Shown: positions 26,494 through 35,188, counted from the first letter of the stretch. The stretch: 64,000 nucleotides of DNA from Natronoarchaeum rubrum (GCF_024494695.1 NZ_JANHDP010000001.1:620001-684000), one strand, 5' to 3'. The notes: generated from the sequence alone by a model not told the origin. A program made the numbers and translations.

Positions 26494-27501
26494 CTAGTAG
26501 CCGCCCTCGGCCCCCTGTTCGTCGATCGGCCCAGCGAAGACGCCGTAGAGGAACTTGAAGTACCACAGCACGAGCAACAGCACCGGCAGGCCGAGCACGG
26601 TGACGAGGTTGAGTGCGAGCGGCGACACCACGGCGGCCTCTACCGTGAGCCCGCTGGCCGGGTAGATCGTCGGATACAGCAACCGGGCGACGAGAGCGAC
26701 CAGCAAGGCAGAGAGCCCCAACGTGCTGGCGAACCAGAGCCGATGACGGCCCAGTCGGGCGAGGACGATACCGCCGAGACCCAGTGCGACGCTCCCGATC
26801 ACCACGGCAACTGCCGACGGCGTCAGTAGTAGGCCCCGTACGCCGACGGGGTCCGTCCAGAGAACGACCGCGAGGAGGACGACGACGCCGCCGAGATACG
26901 CGAGCGTCGACACCGTCCCGTACCGTGCCATCTCGGCGGCGAGCGAGCCTCGCGTCTTCGCGGCGACGAAGGCCGCGCCGCTCGCCAGCGAGAGCGCGAC
27001 CAGGCCGATCCCCGTCAGGAGACTCGGTGCGCTGAGGGCGGGCGTCCCGAAGATCCAGCTCCCGACGAGCGTCCCGAGCAGGAGCGGCGTGATCGTGCTC
27101 CCGAAGACGAACAGTCGATCGCACGTTTGCTGCCAGAGCTCGTCCTCGCGCTGTTCCCGGAGTTCGGGCGAGACGCCGCGGAACACCAGCCCCATCACGA
27201 CGGCGATGGCGAGCAGGTAGTGCTCGCTGAGCAGTCGCGAGTAGATCGGCGGAAACGCCGCGAGCAGGGTCGTCCCGAAAGCGACCAGCCACACCTCGTT
27301 GGCGTCCCAGACAGGCCCGAACGCCGCGAGCAGGGTCTCGCGGTCGTGCTCGTCGCGTGTCGCGTAGAGCATCCCGATCCCGAAGTCGAACCCGTCGAGG
27401 GCGACGTACATCGCGAGCGTGAACATGACGACGCCGAACCAGATCGTCGGGAGCGACGGGACCAGGTACTGCTCGGTCGAGAGCATCAGCGGGCTAATCA
27501 T
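26494..27501 (-). CDS. cydB: Cytochrome bd-type quinol oxidase subunit II
   Basis: A 335-aa polytopic protein with about eight helices. The family signature is in TIWFGVVMFTLAMYVALDGFDFG and WDANEVWLVAFGTTLLAAFP. CydB supports the haem-bearing CydA in the oxidase that reduces oxygen with quinol as donor. Its start overlaps the 3' end of cydA by 8 nt, so the subunits are translationally coupled. No CydX-like small subunit is seen downstream. Confidence 0.94.
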   Translation of the reverse strand: MISPLMLSTEQYLVPSLPTIWFGVVMFTLAMYVALDGFDFGIGMLYATRDEHDRETLLAAFGPVWDANEVWLVAFGTTLLAAFPPIYSRLLSEHYLLAIAVVMGLVFRGVSPELREQREDELWQQTCDRLFVFGSTITPLLLGTLVGSWIFGTPALSAPSLLTGIGLVALSLASGAAFVAAKTRGSLAAEMARYGTVSTLAYLGGVVVLLAVVLWTDPVGVRGLLLTPSAVAVVIGSVALGLGGIVLARLGRHRLWFASTLGLSALLVALVARLLYPTIYPASGLTVEAAVVSPLALNLVTVLGLPVLLLVLWYFKFLYGVFAGPIDEQGAEGGY

Positions 27502-28951
27502 CGGAACTCACCAGGGGAAGCCGCGGCCGGTCGGTGTCCGACTCCTCGCGCACGCCCAGCCGAACGAGTTCGCCCTCAATCAGCCACTTGAATGCGAAGC
27601 CGAACGCGGCGAGCAAGACGATGTAGAGCGCCACGAACGCCACGAGTGTCGTGGTCGCCTCGGCCCCGGTGAGCGTCGTCGAGGCGGCGTCTTGCGTCTT
27701 GAGGACGCCCTGTATCACCCACGGTTGTCTCCCGATCTCCGTGACGTACCACCCGGTCAGGAGTGCTGCGAACCCCAGCGGCGTCGCCAACGTCATCGCT
27801 CGCAAGTAGCGGTCGCTCTCGGACAACCGCCCCTTGCGCAGGAGATTGCCGCCCCAGAGGGCGAGCCCGATAAAGAGGAACCCGAGCCCGACCATGAAGC
27901 GGAACGACCAGAACACCAGGGCGACGGGCGGGTTGTCGTCGTACTCGTGTAATCCGACCACCTCCTCGGAGAAGTCGCCGCCGCTCGCGAGGAACGATCC
28001 CATCGCCGGGAGGCTGATCGTCCAGAGGTTGTCGGTCCGCGGGTCAGTCAGCGAGTCGACGCTCTTCGGGATGGCGATGAGGTGGAGGTCCGCCTGTCCC
28101 GTATCGTAGTGAGCCTCCATCGCGGCGAACTTCTGTTCTTGAGTGTCGGCGACGTGCCGGCCGTAGGCGTCGCCGTGGACCGCCTGTAGCGGCGCGGTGA
28201 GCAACAGGAGGACGACGGCGGCGCGCAGCGCCGTGTTCCACGCCTCGGAGTTTCGCTTCCGCCAGACGAAGTACGCCGAGACGCCGGCGACCAGCAGCGT
28301 GACGGAGATCACCGAGGCGTTGATCATGTGGACGTACATCCACGGGAGCCGCGGCGTCAGGAAGGCGGCGACCGGATCGGTCAGCTGAGCGACCTCCATC
28401 CCGTTGCGCTCGACGAGTTCGAAGCCCTGCGGCGTCTGCATCCAGGCGTTGACGACGAGGATCCAGAAGCCCGAGAGCCACGCGCCGACGCCGGTCAGCA
28501 CCGACGACAGCACGAAGGTCCGATCGGAAACGCGCTCGCGGCCGAACAGCAGGACGCCGAGGAAGACGGCTTCGAGGAAGAAGGCCATCTTGGCCTCGAA
28601 CGCGAGCGGCCCGCCGATCATCTCGCCCGCTGCCTCGGCGAACACGGGGAAGTTCGTGCCGAACTGGAAACTCATCGGGATCCCGGTGACCGTCCCCATG
28701 ACGAACCCGATGCCGAACAGCTTCACCCAGAACTCCCGAAGGCGGGCGTACCGCGGGTCGCCAGTCCTGACGTCTTTCCAGGTGAAGTATACGATGAACG
28801 GTGCCAGTCCGATCGACAGCGAGGCGAACAGTATGTGGACGCTGATCGTCCAGCCGAACTGGACTCGGCTCGCGACCTCCGCCGACAGGAGCGGGGCGGC
28901 CGGTATCGCCTCGAGTACTGTCGAAAGCAGTATTGCAGATACTGGTACCAT
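27494..28951 (-). CDS. cydA: Cytochrome bd-type quinol oxidase subunit I
   Basis: A 485-aa protein with about nine helices. GWTISVHILFASLSIG gives the haem ligand His39, GPLAFEAKMAFFLEAVFLG carries the conserved glutamates, LPWMYVHMINASV gives a second haem His, and GWYVTEIGRQPW is the conserved C-terminal motif. The Q-loop (GDAYGRHVADTQEQKFAAMEA) is of the short type. High-affinity bd oxidases let cells respire at low oxygen. A TATA element and a near-palindrome lie upstream. Confidence 0.95.
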   Translation of the reverse strand: MVPVSAILLSTVLEAIPAAPLLSAEVASRVQFGWTISVHILFASLSIGLAPFIVYFTWKDVRTGDPRYARLREFWVKLFGIGFVMGTVTGIPMSFQFGTNFPVFAEAAGEMIGGPLAFEAKMAFFLEAVFLGVLLFGRERVSDRTFVLSSVLTGVGAWLSGFWILVVNAWMQTPQGFELVERNGMEVAQLTDPVAAFLTPRLPWMYVHMINASVISVTLLVAGVSAYFVWRKRNSEAWNTALRAAVVLLLLTAPLQAVHGDAYGRHVADTQEQKFAAMEAHYDTGQADLHLIAIPKSVDSLTDPRTDNLWTISLPAMGSFLASGGDFSEEVVGLHEYDDNPPVALVFWSFRFMVGLGFLFIGLALWGGNLLRKGRLSESDRYLRAMTLATPLGFAALLTGWYVTEIGRQPWVIQGVLKTQDAASTTLTGAEATTTLVAFVALYIVLLAAFGFAFKWLIEGELVRLGVREESDTDRPRLPLVSSDD

Positions 28952-28961
28952 GTGGACACGT

Positions 28962-28978
28962 CTCCTAGTTACCAGGAG
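28962..28978. promoter_or_regulatory. Near-palindrome upstream of cydA, possible operator
   Basis: CTCCTAGTTACCAGGAG pairs at 7 of 8 positions around its centre. It begins 11 nt before the cydA start and lies downstream of both candidate TATA elements, so a bound repressor would block initiation or elongation. It contains the 8-mer GTAACTAG on the minus strand. Confidence 0.4.
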
Positions 28979-29034
28979 GGACCAGTACGGCGATAAACCT
29001 GGACGCGATTCTACGACCCTGAGAATGGCGGGTC

Positions 29035-29045
29035 TTTTTATATAC
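29035..29045 (-). promoter_or_regulatory. TATA element upstream of cydA
   Basis: GTATATAAAAA on the minus strand in the gap between the dehydrogenase gene and cydA. It predicts a leader of about 60 nt. A weaker alternative, GGTTTATCG near 28995, would give a leader of about 18 nt. Confidence 0.5.
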
Positions 29046-29077
29046 TTGCGGCGGCGCCGCCTGCAGTGACCGCGCCG

Positions 29078-29944
29078 TCAGCCGTCGTAGACGTAAAACC
29101 CCTCACCGGTCTTTTTGCCGAGGTCGCCGGCGTCGACCTTGCGCCGGAGGAGATACGCCGGGCGGTATCGATCGCCCAGTTCCTCCTGCAGCGTCTCGGA
29201 GGCGTGGAGCACGACGTCCAGCCCGATGTGGTCGGCCAGCTCCAAGGGACCCATCGGGACGTTGGTTCCGAGTTTCATCCCGCGGTCGATGTCGTCCTTG
29301 GTCGCGACGCCTTCGTCGAACGCGCGGATGCCCTCGTTGAGCCACGGCATCAGGATGCGGTTGGTGACGAACCCGGGCTTGTCGTCGGCTTCCCACGTCT
29401 CCTTGTCCAGATCCTCGGAGAACGCGTGCGCCAGGTCGACCGCGCCGTCGCTCGTCTTCTCGCCGACCACGACCTCGACGCCGTCCATCACCGGAACGGG
29501 GTTCATGAAGTGCAGGCCGACGACCCGCTCGGGGCTGTGGGTCGCGCTCGCGATCCGAGTGATCGAGAGCGTGCTGGTGTTCGTCCCGAGCAGCACGTCC
29601 TCGTCGACGTGTTCTTCGAGGTCGTCGAACACGTCCTGCTTGACGTCCATGTCCTCGACGACGGCCTCGACGACGAGATCGCAGTCCGCGAGATCGGCGA
29701 GCTCCGTCGTCCCCTCGATGCGCTCGCGCGCCGCCTCGGCGTCGCTTTCGCCGAGCGCGCCCCTGTCGACCAGACGGCCGAGGCTGTCGTCGATCGAGTC
29801 GAATCCGCCGTCGACGTACGCTCGCTCGACGTCGCGCATCACCACGTCGTAACCGGCGGTCGCCGCGACCTGTGCGATGCCACTGCCCATCGTGCCCGCG
29901 CCGACGACGCCGACGCGCGAGACCGAATCGAGTGTCCGGACCAT
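29078..29944 (-). CDS. hbd: 3-Hydroxyacyl-CoA (3-hydroxybutyryl-CoA) dehydrogenase
   Basis: A 288-aa enzyme that interconverts 3-hydroxyacyl-CoA and 3-ketoacyl-CoA with NAD. The Rossmann motif is VGVVGAGTMGSGIAQ near residues 11-25. The catalytic His is in RVVGLHFMNPVPVM, and the C-terminal domain has KPGFVTNRILMPWLNEG and DLGKKTGEGFYVYDG. It has the short Hbd form without an enoyl-CoA hydratase domain. A GATAAACG element about 27 nt before the ATG supports the start at 29944. Confidence 0.94.
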   Translation of the reverse strand: MVRTLDSVSRVGVVGAGTMGSGIAQVAATAGYDVVMRDVERAYVDGGFDSIDDSLGRLVDRGALGESDAEAARERIEGTTELADLADCDLVVEAVVEDMDVKQDVFDDLEEHVDEDVLLGTNTSTLSITRIASATHSPERVVGLHFMNPVPVMDGVEVVVGEKTSDGAVDLAHAFSEDLDKETWEADDKPGFVTNRILMPWLNEGIRAFDEGVATKDDIDRGMKLGTNVPMGPLELADHIGLDVVLHASETLQEELGDRYRPAYLLRRKVDAGDLGKKTGEGFYVYDG

Positions 29945-30093
29945 GCGTGAACGTGTGACGCGAGTGCGATAAACGTTTGTTCCCGCTGACCGGTAACGCA
30001 ACGAATCGGTGTCAGACGCCGTCCCGTCCCCGGAACGGCTGGAGAAAGTTTCAAGAACCCGGGGAAACATCGTTCCACAACCCGGTGAGGGCC

Positions 30094-30900
30094 GTGACAC
30101 GAACGGAAGACGCCGACGAGGAGTTGCTCGAACTCCGGTACGTCGGCCCGGCGACGGCGTCCACGCTCGCAGCGGAGTCGGTGACGGTCGCCGACGTCCG
30201 CGAGAAGCGGGTGTCCTATCAGCTACTCGTCGACGCCGGCATCAACGCTGGCGTGGCGACGAAGATCCGGCGGTGGCACTCGCTGCCGTGGACGTTCGAC
30301 GGCGAGGAGCACCACCTCGACCGGCGCTCGCAGAACGTTCGGCACCTTCAGGACGACGAGCGCGAGTGGGTCGCCGCCAGCAGCGACTGGCGCGAGGACG
30401 ACGCGGCGTCGAGCGGCACCGAGAGCGACGATGGCGACGAGACGGCGCTCACGGACGACGACTGGGAGCGCGACGACGCTGCGGCGCGGGACGAGAACGC
30501 GTCTCGGGACGACGATCGCCCCGTCCTAACCGCGGGTGACTGGCAACCCGCGGGTGACGACACACGCGACGACGCGAACGCATCGGCAGACGCGGCGTCT
30601 GACGACCCCCTCACCGACGGGGACTGGACGCCCGACGACGTCGGCGACGCCGCGGAGACCGACGGGAGCGGCTCCGCACGGGCCCGGGAGTCCGCGTGGC
30701 GCCGCGAAGCGCGAGCCGATCCCGTCACCGCGATTCCCGGACTCGACGAGGACGTCGCCGCGACGCTGGTCGACGCCAGCGTGACGAGCGCGCGGCGGCT
30801 GGCGACCGCCGATCCGGAGCACGTCGGCAAAGTACTCGACCTGCCGACCGAGACGGTTCGTGAGTGGGTCGACGCCGCGTCGAACTACGTCGACGGGTAG
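30094..30900 (+). CDS. Helix-hairpin-helix protein, DUF7409-like
   Basis: A 268-aa protein with two helix-hairpin-helix-like domains separated by a hyperacidic linker. The N-terminal one is ELRYVGPATASTLAAE with a further half to about residue 65. The linker (about 85-205) repeats the phrase (L)TDGDW/TAGDW four times. The C-terminal domain is TAIPGLDEDVAATLVDASV. Such domains bind DNA non-specifically or mediate protein contacts. The start is a GTG at 30094; a GTG at 30085 is also possible. I believe it is the haloarchaeal DUF7409 family. Confidence 0.7.
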   Translation: MTRTEDADEELLELRYVGPATASTLAAESVTVADVREKRVSYQLLVDAGINAGVATKIRRWHSLPWTFDGEEHHLDRRSQNVRHLQDDEREWVAASSDWREDDAASSGTESDDGDETALTDDDWERDDAAARDENASRDDDRPVLTAGDWQPAGDDTRDDANASADAASDDPLTDGDWTPDDVGDAAETDGSGSARARESAWRREARADPVTAIPGLDEDVAATLVDASVTSARRLATADPEHVGKVLDLPTETVREWVDAASNYVDG

Positions 30901-30915
30901 TCAGACCGGTTATTA

Positions 30916-30929
30916 ACTACGTTCGTAGT
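30916..30929. repeat. Palindrome upstream of the aldolase gene
   Basis: ACTACG (30916-30921) and CGTAGT (30924-30929) pair perfectly across a 2-nt centre, about 100 nt before the fba TATA element. It is a possible dimeric operator. Confidence 0.45.
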
Positions 30930-30956
30930 AATGCGAGTTTAGGCGATATTGCGCAA

Positions 30957-30981
30957 TTAGAATCCTCTATAAAGATTCTAA
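30957..30981. repeat. 8-bp inverted repeat upstream of the aldolase gene
   Basis: TTAGAATC (30957-30964) and GATTCTAA (30974-30981) pair perfectly around a 9-nt AT-rich loop. It may end the preceding HhH-protein transcript or bind a regulator of fba-fbp. Confidence 0.5.
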
Positions 30982-31025
30982 CCGCCTCCTACACCGTATT
31001 ATGGTTTTGCGGTTCGACCGGCATC

Positions 31026-31033
31026 TATATATA
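31026..31033 (+). promoter_or_regulatory. TATA element of the fba-fbp operon
   Basis: TATATATA, centred about 28 nt before the ATG at 31058, giving a leaderless or nearly leaderless mRNA. Confidence 0.7.
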
Positions 31034-31057
31034 CTGCATGATTGGATTTCGAAATAG

Positions 31058-31855
31058 ATGTTCCCGCTGACCGACGAGGCGATCGCGCGCGACGGGAAGG
31101 TACTGATCCTCGCGATGGACCACGGGTTAGAGCACGGGCCGACCGACTTCGAGGCCGTTCCCGAGACGCTCGACCCCGAGACGGTGTTCGAGGCTGCGAC
31201 CCACGACGCGGTGACGGCGATGGCGGTCCAGAAGGGCGTCGCGGAGACGTACTACCCCTCCTACGAAGACGACGTGGCTCTCCTCGCGAAGCTCAACGGG
31301 ACGAGTAACCTCTGGATGGGCGAGCCCTACTCTCCGAAGAACTGGTCGGTCGAGTACGCCGCCGAGCTCGGGGCCGACGCGGTCGGCTACACAGTCTATC
31401 CGGGGTCGAACCGCGAGCCGGAAATGTTCGAGGAGTTCCGCGACGCCCAGGAGTCCGCGCGCGACCACGACCTCCCGGTCGTGATGTGGTCGTACGCCCG
31501 CGGTCAGGGCCTCAAGAACGACACCAAAGACGAGGTGATCGCCTACGCCTCGCGGATCGGTCTCGAACTCGGCGCCGACGTGGCGAAGGTGAAGTACCCG
31601 GGTAGCAAGACGGGCATGGAGTGGGCTGTCGACGCCGCGGGCGACACCAAAGTCGTGATGAGCGGCGGCTCGAAGGTCGACGACTACCAGTTCCTGGAGA
31701 GCGTCGAGTCGGTGATCGACGCCGGCGGCGCCGGGCTCGCGGTCGGCCGCAACGTCTGGCAGCGCGAGAATCCCGAGCGCATCCTCGACGCGCTCGAAAA
31801 GGTGATCTTCGAGGAACAGACCGCAGAAGCGGCGCTCTCGGAGGTGGAATCGTGA
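31058..31855 (+). CDS. fba: Class I fructose-bisphosphate aldolase, archaeal DhnA type
   Basis: A 265-aa TIM-barrel enzyme that reversibly joins dihydroxyacetone phosphate and glyceraldehyde 3-phosphate. Motifs are ILAMDHGLEHGP near residue 17, YTVYPGS, and VAKVKYPG with the Schiff-base lysine at about residue 177. Its stop codon overlaps the GTG start of fbp by 4 nt. Pairing with FBPase suggests the operon mainly serves gluconeogenesis. Two inverted repeats lie in the AT-rich upstream region. Confidence 0.94.
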   Translation: MFPLTDEAIARDGKVLILAMDHGLEHGPTDFEAVPETLDPETVFEAATHDAVTAMAVQKGVAETYYPSYEDDVALLAKLNGTSNLWMGEPYSPKNWSVEYAAELGADAVGYTVYPGSNREPEMFEEFRDAQESARDHDLPVVMWSYARGQGLKNDTKDEVIAYASRIGLELGADVAKVKYPGSKTGMEWAVDAAGDTKVVMSGGSKVDDYQFLESVESVIDAGGAGLAVGRNVWQRENPERILDALEKVIFEEQTAEAALSEVES

Positions 31856-32730
31856 GCGAGCAGCTCGCGCCGACCGACGCCGACCGCTACGACCGGATCG
31901 TCGACGAGGTGTTCGCGACGGTCGCCGACGCCACGCCGGAACTCCGCGACGCGATCCGCGGACGCCGCGGCGAAACAGATGCCGAGAACCCGAGCGGCGA
32001 CCAGCAACTCGAAGCCGACCGGTGGTTCGACCGCCTTCTGGCCGACCGTCTCGGCGCTATCGACGGCGTCGGCGCCTACGCCAGCGAGGAGCGCGCCGAG
32101 CCGATCGACTGCGGCTCGGGCGTGAGCCTCACGGTCGACCCGCTGGATGGCTCTTCGAACCTCGTCTCGAACAACCTCGTGGGGACGATCGTCGGCGTCT
32201 ACGACGACGAGCTCCCCGCGGCGGGACGAGACATGATCGGCGCCGGCTTCGTCGTCTACGGACCGACGATCACGATGATCCAGGCTCGCGGTGAGACGGT
32301 CGCGGAGTACGAGATCGTCGACGGCGAGCGTGAACCGCTCCGCGAGGGCTTCGAGCTGCCCGACGATCCGACCGTGTTCGGGTTCGGCGGCGGCGACGAC
32401 GAGTGGCCCCCGGCGTTCCAGCGGTACGCCGACGACGCCCGCGAGGAGCTGAAACTGCGCTACGGCGGCGCGCTCGTCGGCGACGTCAACCAGGTGCTGC
32501 GCTACGGCGGCGTGTTCGCCTACCCAACCCTGGAGTCGCGCGAGGAAGGAAAGCTCCGCCTGCAGTTCGAGGCGAACCCGATCGCGTACGTCGCGCGCGC
32601 CGCGGGCGGTGCGGCGTCCGACGGCGAGCGGTCGATTCTCGACGTGACCGCTGCACGGCTTCACCAGCGGACGCCGCTGTACGTCGGTAACGAGAAATTG
32701 ATCCGGGAGCTTCCGGAGGAGCTTAACTGA
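31852..32730 (+). CDS. fbp: Fructose-1,6-bisphosphatase
   Basis: A 292-aa phosphatase of the inositol monophosphatase/FBPase superfamily. Metal ligands lie in YASEE (76-80) and DPLDGSSN (96-103), the hallmark of class I FBPase; LKLRYGGALVGDVNQVL and KLRLQFEANPIAYV are sugar-phosphate binding segments. The N-terminal metal ligand region is GDQQLEAD. It starts with GTG at 31852 overlapping the aldolase stop. Its end overlaps the convergent ABC permease gene by 8 nt. Confidence 0.93.
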   Translation: MSEQLAPTDADRYDRIVDEVFATVADATPELRDAIRGRRGETDAENPSGDQQLEADRWFDRLLADRLGAIDGVGAYASEERAEPIDCGSGVSLTVDPLDGSSNLVSNNLVGTIVGVYDDELPAAGRDMIGAGFVVYGPTITMIQARGETVAEYEIVDGEREPLREGFELPDDPTVFGFGGGDDEWPPAFQRYADDAREELKLRYGGALVGDVNQVLRYGGVFAYPTLESREEGKLRLQFEANPIAYVARAAGGAASDGERSILDVTAARLHQRTPLYVGNEKLIRELPEELN

Positions 32731-33568
32731 TCGTCGTGCGCTGGAACCGCACGTAGCCGATCGCCAGCGGGACGACGATCCACAGCAGGGCGATGATGCC
32801 GCTGAACCAGTTTTGCAGGTAGATCGGTGCCTCGCTACCAGCCTGCAGGGACCCCAGCGAGCCCCCGAAGCCGAAGTCGAAGAACATGAGCAGGAACTTC
32901 TGGAGCGACGCCGAGGGCGTCGCCGTCGAAAGGAACTGGAACCAATCGGGCACACCGCCGGTGATTCTGACTGTCCCGTTCAGGAGATAATAAATGCCGA
33001 TCGGGATGGCAGACCAGAGATACTGGAAGAGGATGATGGTGCCCGCGGCCAGCCCCATCGCCTTGCCACGGGAGTTGACACTGGCCGAAATGCTGACCGC
33101 GAAGACGGTGTACAGCATGGCGACCAGTAGCGTGAACACGAGGAACTCGAAGAACGATCCTGCGGGGAGTTCGCCGTACACGGCGAACATCACGACGGCG
33201 CCGACGCCGAAGCCGAGCAGCGTCGGCACCGCGAGGACGCCGAGCCGGCCCAGAACCTTCCCGAGAACGACTTCGCCTCTGACGATGGGAAGCGAGAGCA
33301 ACATCCGAATGCTACCCGTATCACGTTCGCCGACGATCGACATGTAGCCGACGATCATGGCGAGAATCGGGATCAACAGCAGCATCGGCGTACTCATGAA
33401 GTTCAGCGCCGCCGCGATGTCCGGATCGCCGCCGAGCGCCTTCGGCGCGTACGAAGCGATTCCGACGAACACGATCATCAGCGCCGACAGCACCCACAGC
33501 ATCTTCGAGCGCGCGGCGTCGGCGAAGTCCTTCTTCGCGACGTCGATCCAGGCGTTAGCTCCGCTCAT
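32723..33568 (-). CDS. ABC-2 type transporter permease
   Basis: A 281-aa permease with six predicted helices (about 23-40, 60-80, 105-130, 138-160, 170-195 and 255-275). The conserved cytoplasmic motif GERDTGSIRMLLSLPIVRGEVVLGK near residues 79-103 is typical of the NosY/ABC-2 family. It pairs with the ATPase encoded just upstream with a 4-nt overlap. The cargo is unknown. Its 3' end overlaps fbp from the other strand. Confidence 0.9.
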   Translation of the reverse strand: MSGANAWIDVAKKDFADAARSKMLWVLSALMIVFVGIASYAPKALGGDPDIAAALNFMSTPMLLLIPILAMIVGYMSIVGERDTGSIRMLLSLPIVRGEVVLGKVLGRLGVLAVPTLLGFGVGAVVMFAVYGELPAGSFFEFLVFTLLVAMLYTVFAVSISASVNSRGKAMGLAAGTIILFQYLWSAIPIGIYYLLNGTVRITGGVPDWFQFLSTATPSASLQKFLLMFFDFGFGGSLGSLQAGSEAPIYLQNWFSGIIALLWIVVPLAIGYVRFQRTTIS

Positions 33569-34515
33569 GCGTCCACCTCCGCGGGCTCCGCGCTGGTGTC
33601 TACGCCCTTGGACGTGTAGCTCGCGAACAGGTCGTCGAGACTGGCCTGTTCGGTCGAGAAGTCGTCGACCGTGAGACCGGCGTCCTCGATCGCCGAGAGC
33701 ACCGCCGTCTTGCTCCCGCGCTCCGAGAGGCCGACCCGGATCGTCGAGCCCTCGATCGAGACGCTGGTGACGGCGTCGAGGTCGCGCAGCGAGCCGGCGA
33801 CGCCGTCGGGCTGGCCGCCGACCTGAACCGTGAGCTGGGTGTCCGACCCGACTTCGTCACGGAGGCCTTCGATCGAGTCCTCGACGACCATCTGTCCCTC
33901 GTTCATGATACCGACGCGGTCACAGACCGCCTCGACCTGCCCGAGGATGTGACTGGAGAAGAACACGGTGGTGCCGCGCTCGTTCTCCTCGCGAACGATC
34001 TCGCGGAGCTCGCGCGCGCCGTTCGGGTCGAGCCCGGAGGTCGGCTCGTCGAGGATCAACAGTTCAGGATCGCCGACCAGCGCCATCGCGAGACGAAGGC
34101 GCTGGCCCATCCCTTTCGAGAACCCGCCGGCCTTCCGGTCGGCGGCGTCGGCGAGCCCGACGCGTTCGAGGAGGGCCTGGGGATCGTCGTCGGTCTCTTT
34201 CACGTCGATCGCGAACTCGACGTGCTTGCGCGCAGTGAGCCGGTCGTACAGCCCGACGTCGTCCGGCAGGACGCCGACGCGCTGGTGGATCTCCTTGATG
34301 TCGGACTGGGCGTCCAGGCCGAGCACCGTCGCCGTCCCATCCGTCGGGCGAATGTAATCGAGCAGCATGTTGATCGTCGTCGACTTTCCGGCCCCGTTGG
34401 GCCCGAGGAAGCCGTAGATCTCACCCGATCGGACGGTGAGATCGAGGCTGTCCACCGCGAGCACGTCGCCGAACTGCCGCGTCAGGTTTTGGGTTTCGAT
34501 TGCTGGAGGACTCAT
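33565..34515 (-). CDS. ABC transporter ATP-binding protein, ABC-2 type
   Basis: A 316-aa ATPase. Walker A is GPNGAGKS at 38-45, the signature FSKGMGQ at 132-138, and Walker B LLILDEPT at 152-159, followed by SGLDP and FFSSHIL. The C-terminal 90 residues form the extra domain common in haloarchaeal drug/antibiotic-type exporters. The start at 34515 is supported by a TATA-like TTTATAA (minus strand) at 34544-34550. It is the first gene of the two-gene exporter operon. Confidence 0.93.
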   Translation of the reverse strand: MSPPAIETQNLTRQFGDVLAVDSLDLTVRSGEIYGFLGPNGAGKSTTINMLLDYIRPTDGTATVLGLDAQSDIKEIHQRVGVLPDDVGLYDRLTARKHVEFAIDVKETDDDPQALLERVGLADAADRKAGGFSKGMGQRLRLAMALVGDPELLILDEPTSGLDPNGARELREIVREENERGTTVFFSSHILGQVEAVCDRVGIMNEGQMVVEDSIEGLRDEVGSDTQLTVQVGGQPDGVAGSLRDLDAVTSVSIEGSTIRVGLSERGSKTAVLSAIEDAGLTVDDFSTEQASLDDLFASYTSKGVDTSAEPAEVDA

Positions 34516-34911
34516 TCGTCGGTCGGAGCATCTTCGTCCAGACTTATAAAACAACCTACATTGAATAGGCGGAATGAACTGTCACGAAACCGACCCCGCT
34601 CGTCGACTGGGAAATCAGTCCCTACCGGAGCGTAGACGCTCTATTACAATGTCGAATCAGGCGCTATCTCGAAGCCGGACGCCGGGTGCGTCCGCCCGAA
34701 TCGGGGGATTCGGGAGCCGCACTGTTCGGAGAGAGGACGTCCGCGCGACCCGCTGATGTGGGGCGGAACAGGACGCCGGGACCGGCCCGGAATTTTCGTT
34801 CCGTCTTTGATATGCTACCGTTCTCGGTGCCATCCGTCCGAGCGATATCGGCGTTGCTTTCGGAGCCCTAGCCCGCGTATTACAATCTGGCCCACGTCCC
34901 CCGTTCCCACT
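34516..34911. other. 396-nt intergenic region, promoters only
   Basis: Both flanking genes point outward. The left end holds the TATA element of the ABC operon (34544-34550), and the right end a probable TATA (GTATTACA near 34877) for the amphi-Trp gene. A 60-codon open frame at 34574-34756 has a basic, non-haloarchaeal composition and I do not call it. No RNA gene, repeat or conserved structure was recognised in the middle. Confidence 0.5.
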
Positions 34912-35172
34912 ATGGCGGATCGGACTTCCTACACGGACACCAAGACTCGGGACGATATCGCCGACCGGCTCCGGGAGCTCGCGGACGCGTTCGAATCCAG
35001 CGACACGACCGTTCATGCCGGCAACAAGTCGGTGCATCTGTCCCCGCCGGACTCGATCAACTACCAGATCGACATCGTCGAGCGCTCGTCGCTACTGCGC
35101 GGCGACCACGAGTCGGTCGAGATCGAACTGGGCTGGAAACCCGAGCAGCAAGATCAGGAGCCGCCGGAGTAA
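34912..35172 (+). CDS. Amphi-Trp domain protein
   Basis: An 86-aa protein. The pattern RDDIADRLRELADAFES, then a short beta region, then ESVEIELGWKPE, is that of the amphi-Trp domain, a small haloarchaeal and bacterial family with an amphipathic helix and a terminal Trp strand. No function is known to me. It is 46 nt upstream of the carboxyltransferase gene on the same strand, which has its own promoter. Confidence 0.8.
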   Translation: MADRTSYTDTKTRDDIADRLRELADAFESSDTTVHAGNKSVHLSPPDSINYQIDIVERSSLLRGDHESVEIELGWKPEQQDQEPPE

Positions 35173-35188
35173 CGCGACCGGGAAAACT

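Noticed and set aside
30864..31070. 68-codon frame between the HhH and aldolase genes
   Set aside because: It crosses the aldolase TATA element and both inverted repeats. The product is rich in Cys, Ile and Ser without any family likeness.
34574..34756. 60-codon open frame after a TATA-like element
   Set aside because: The product is basic and Arg/Ser-rich, unlike haloarchaeal proteins. The TATA is explained by the divergent ABC operon.
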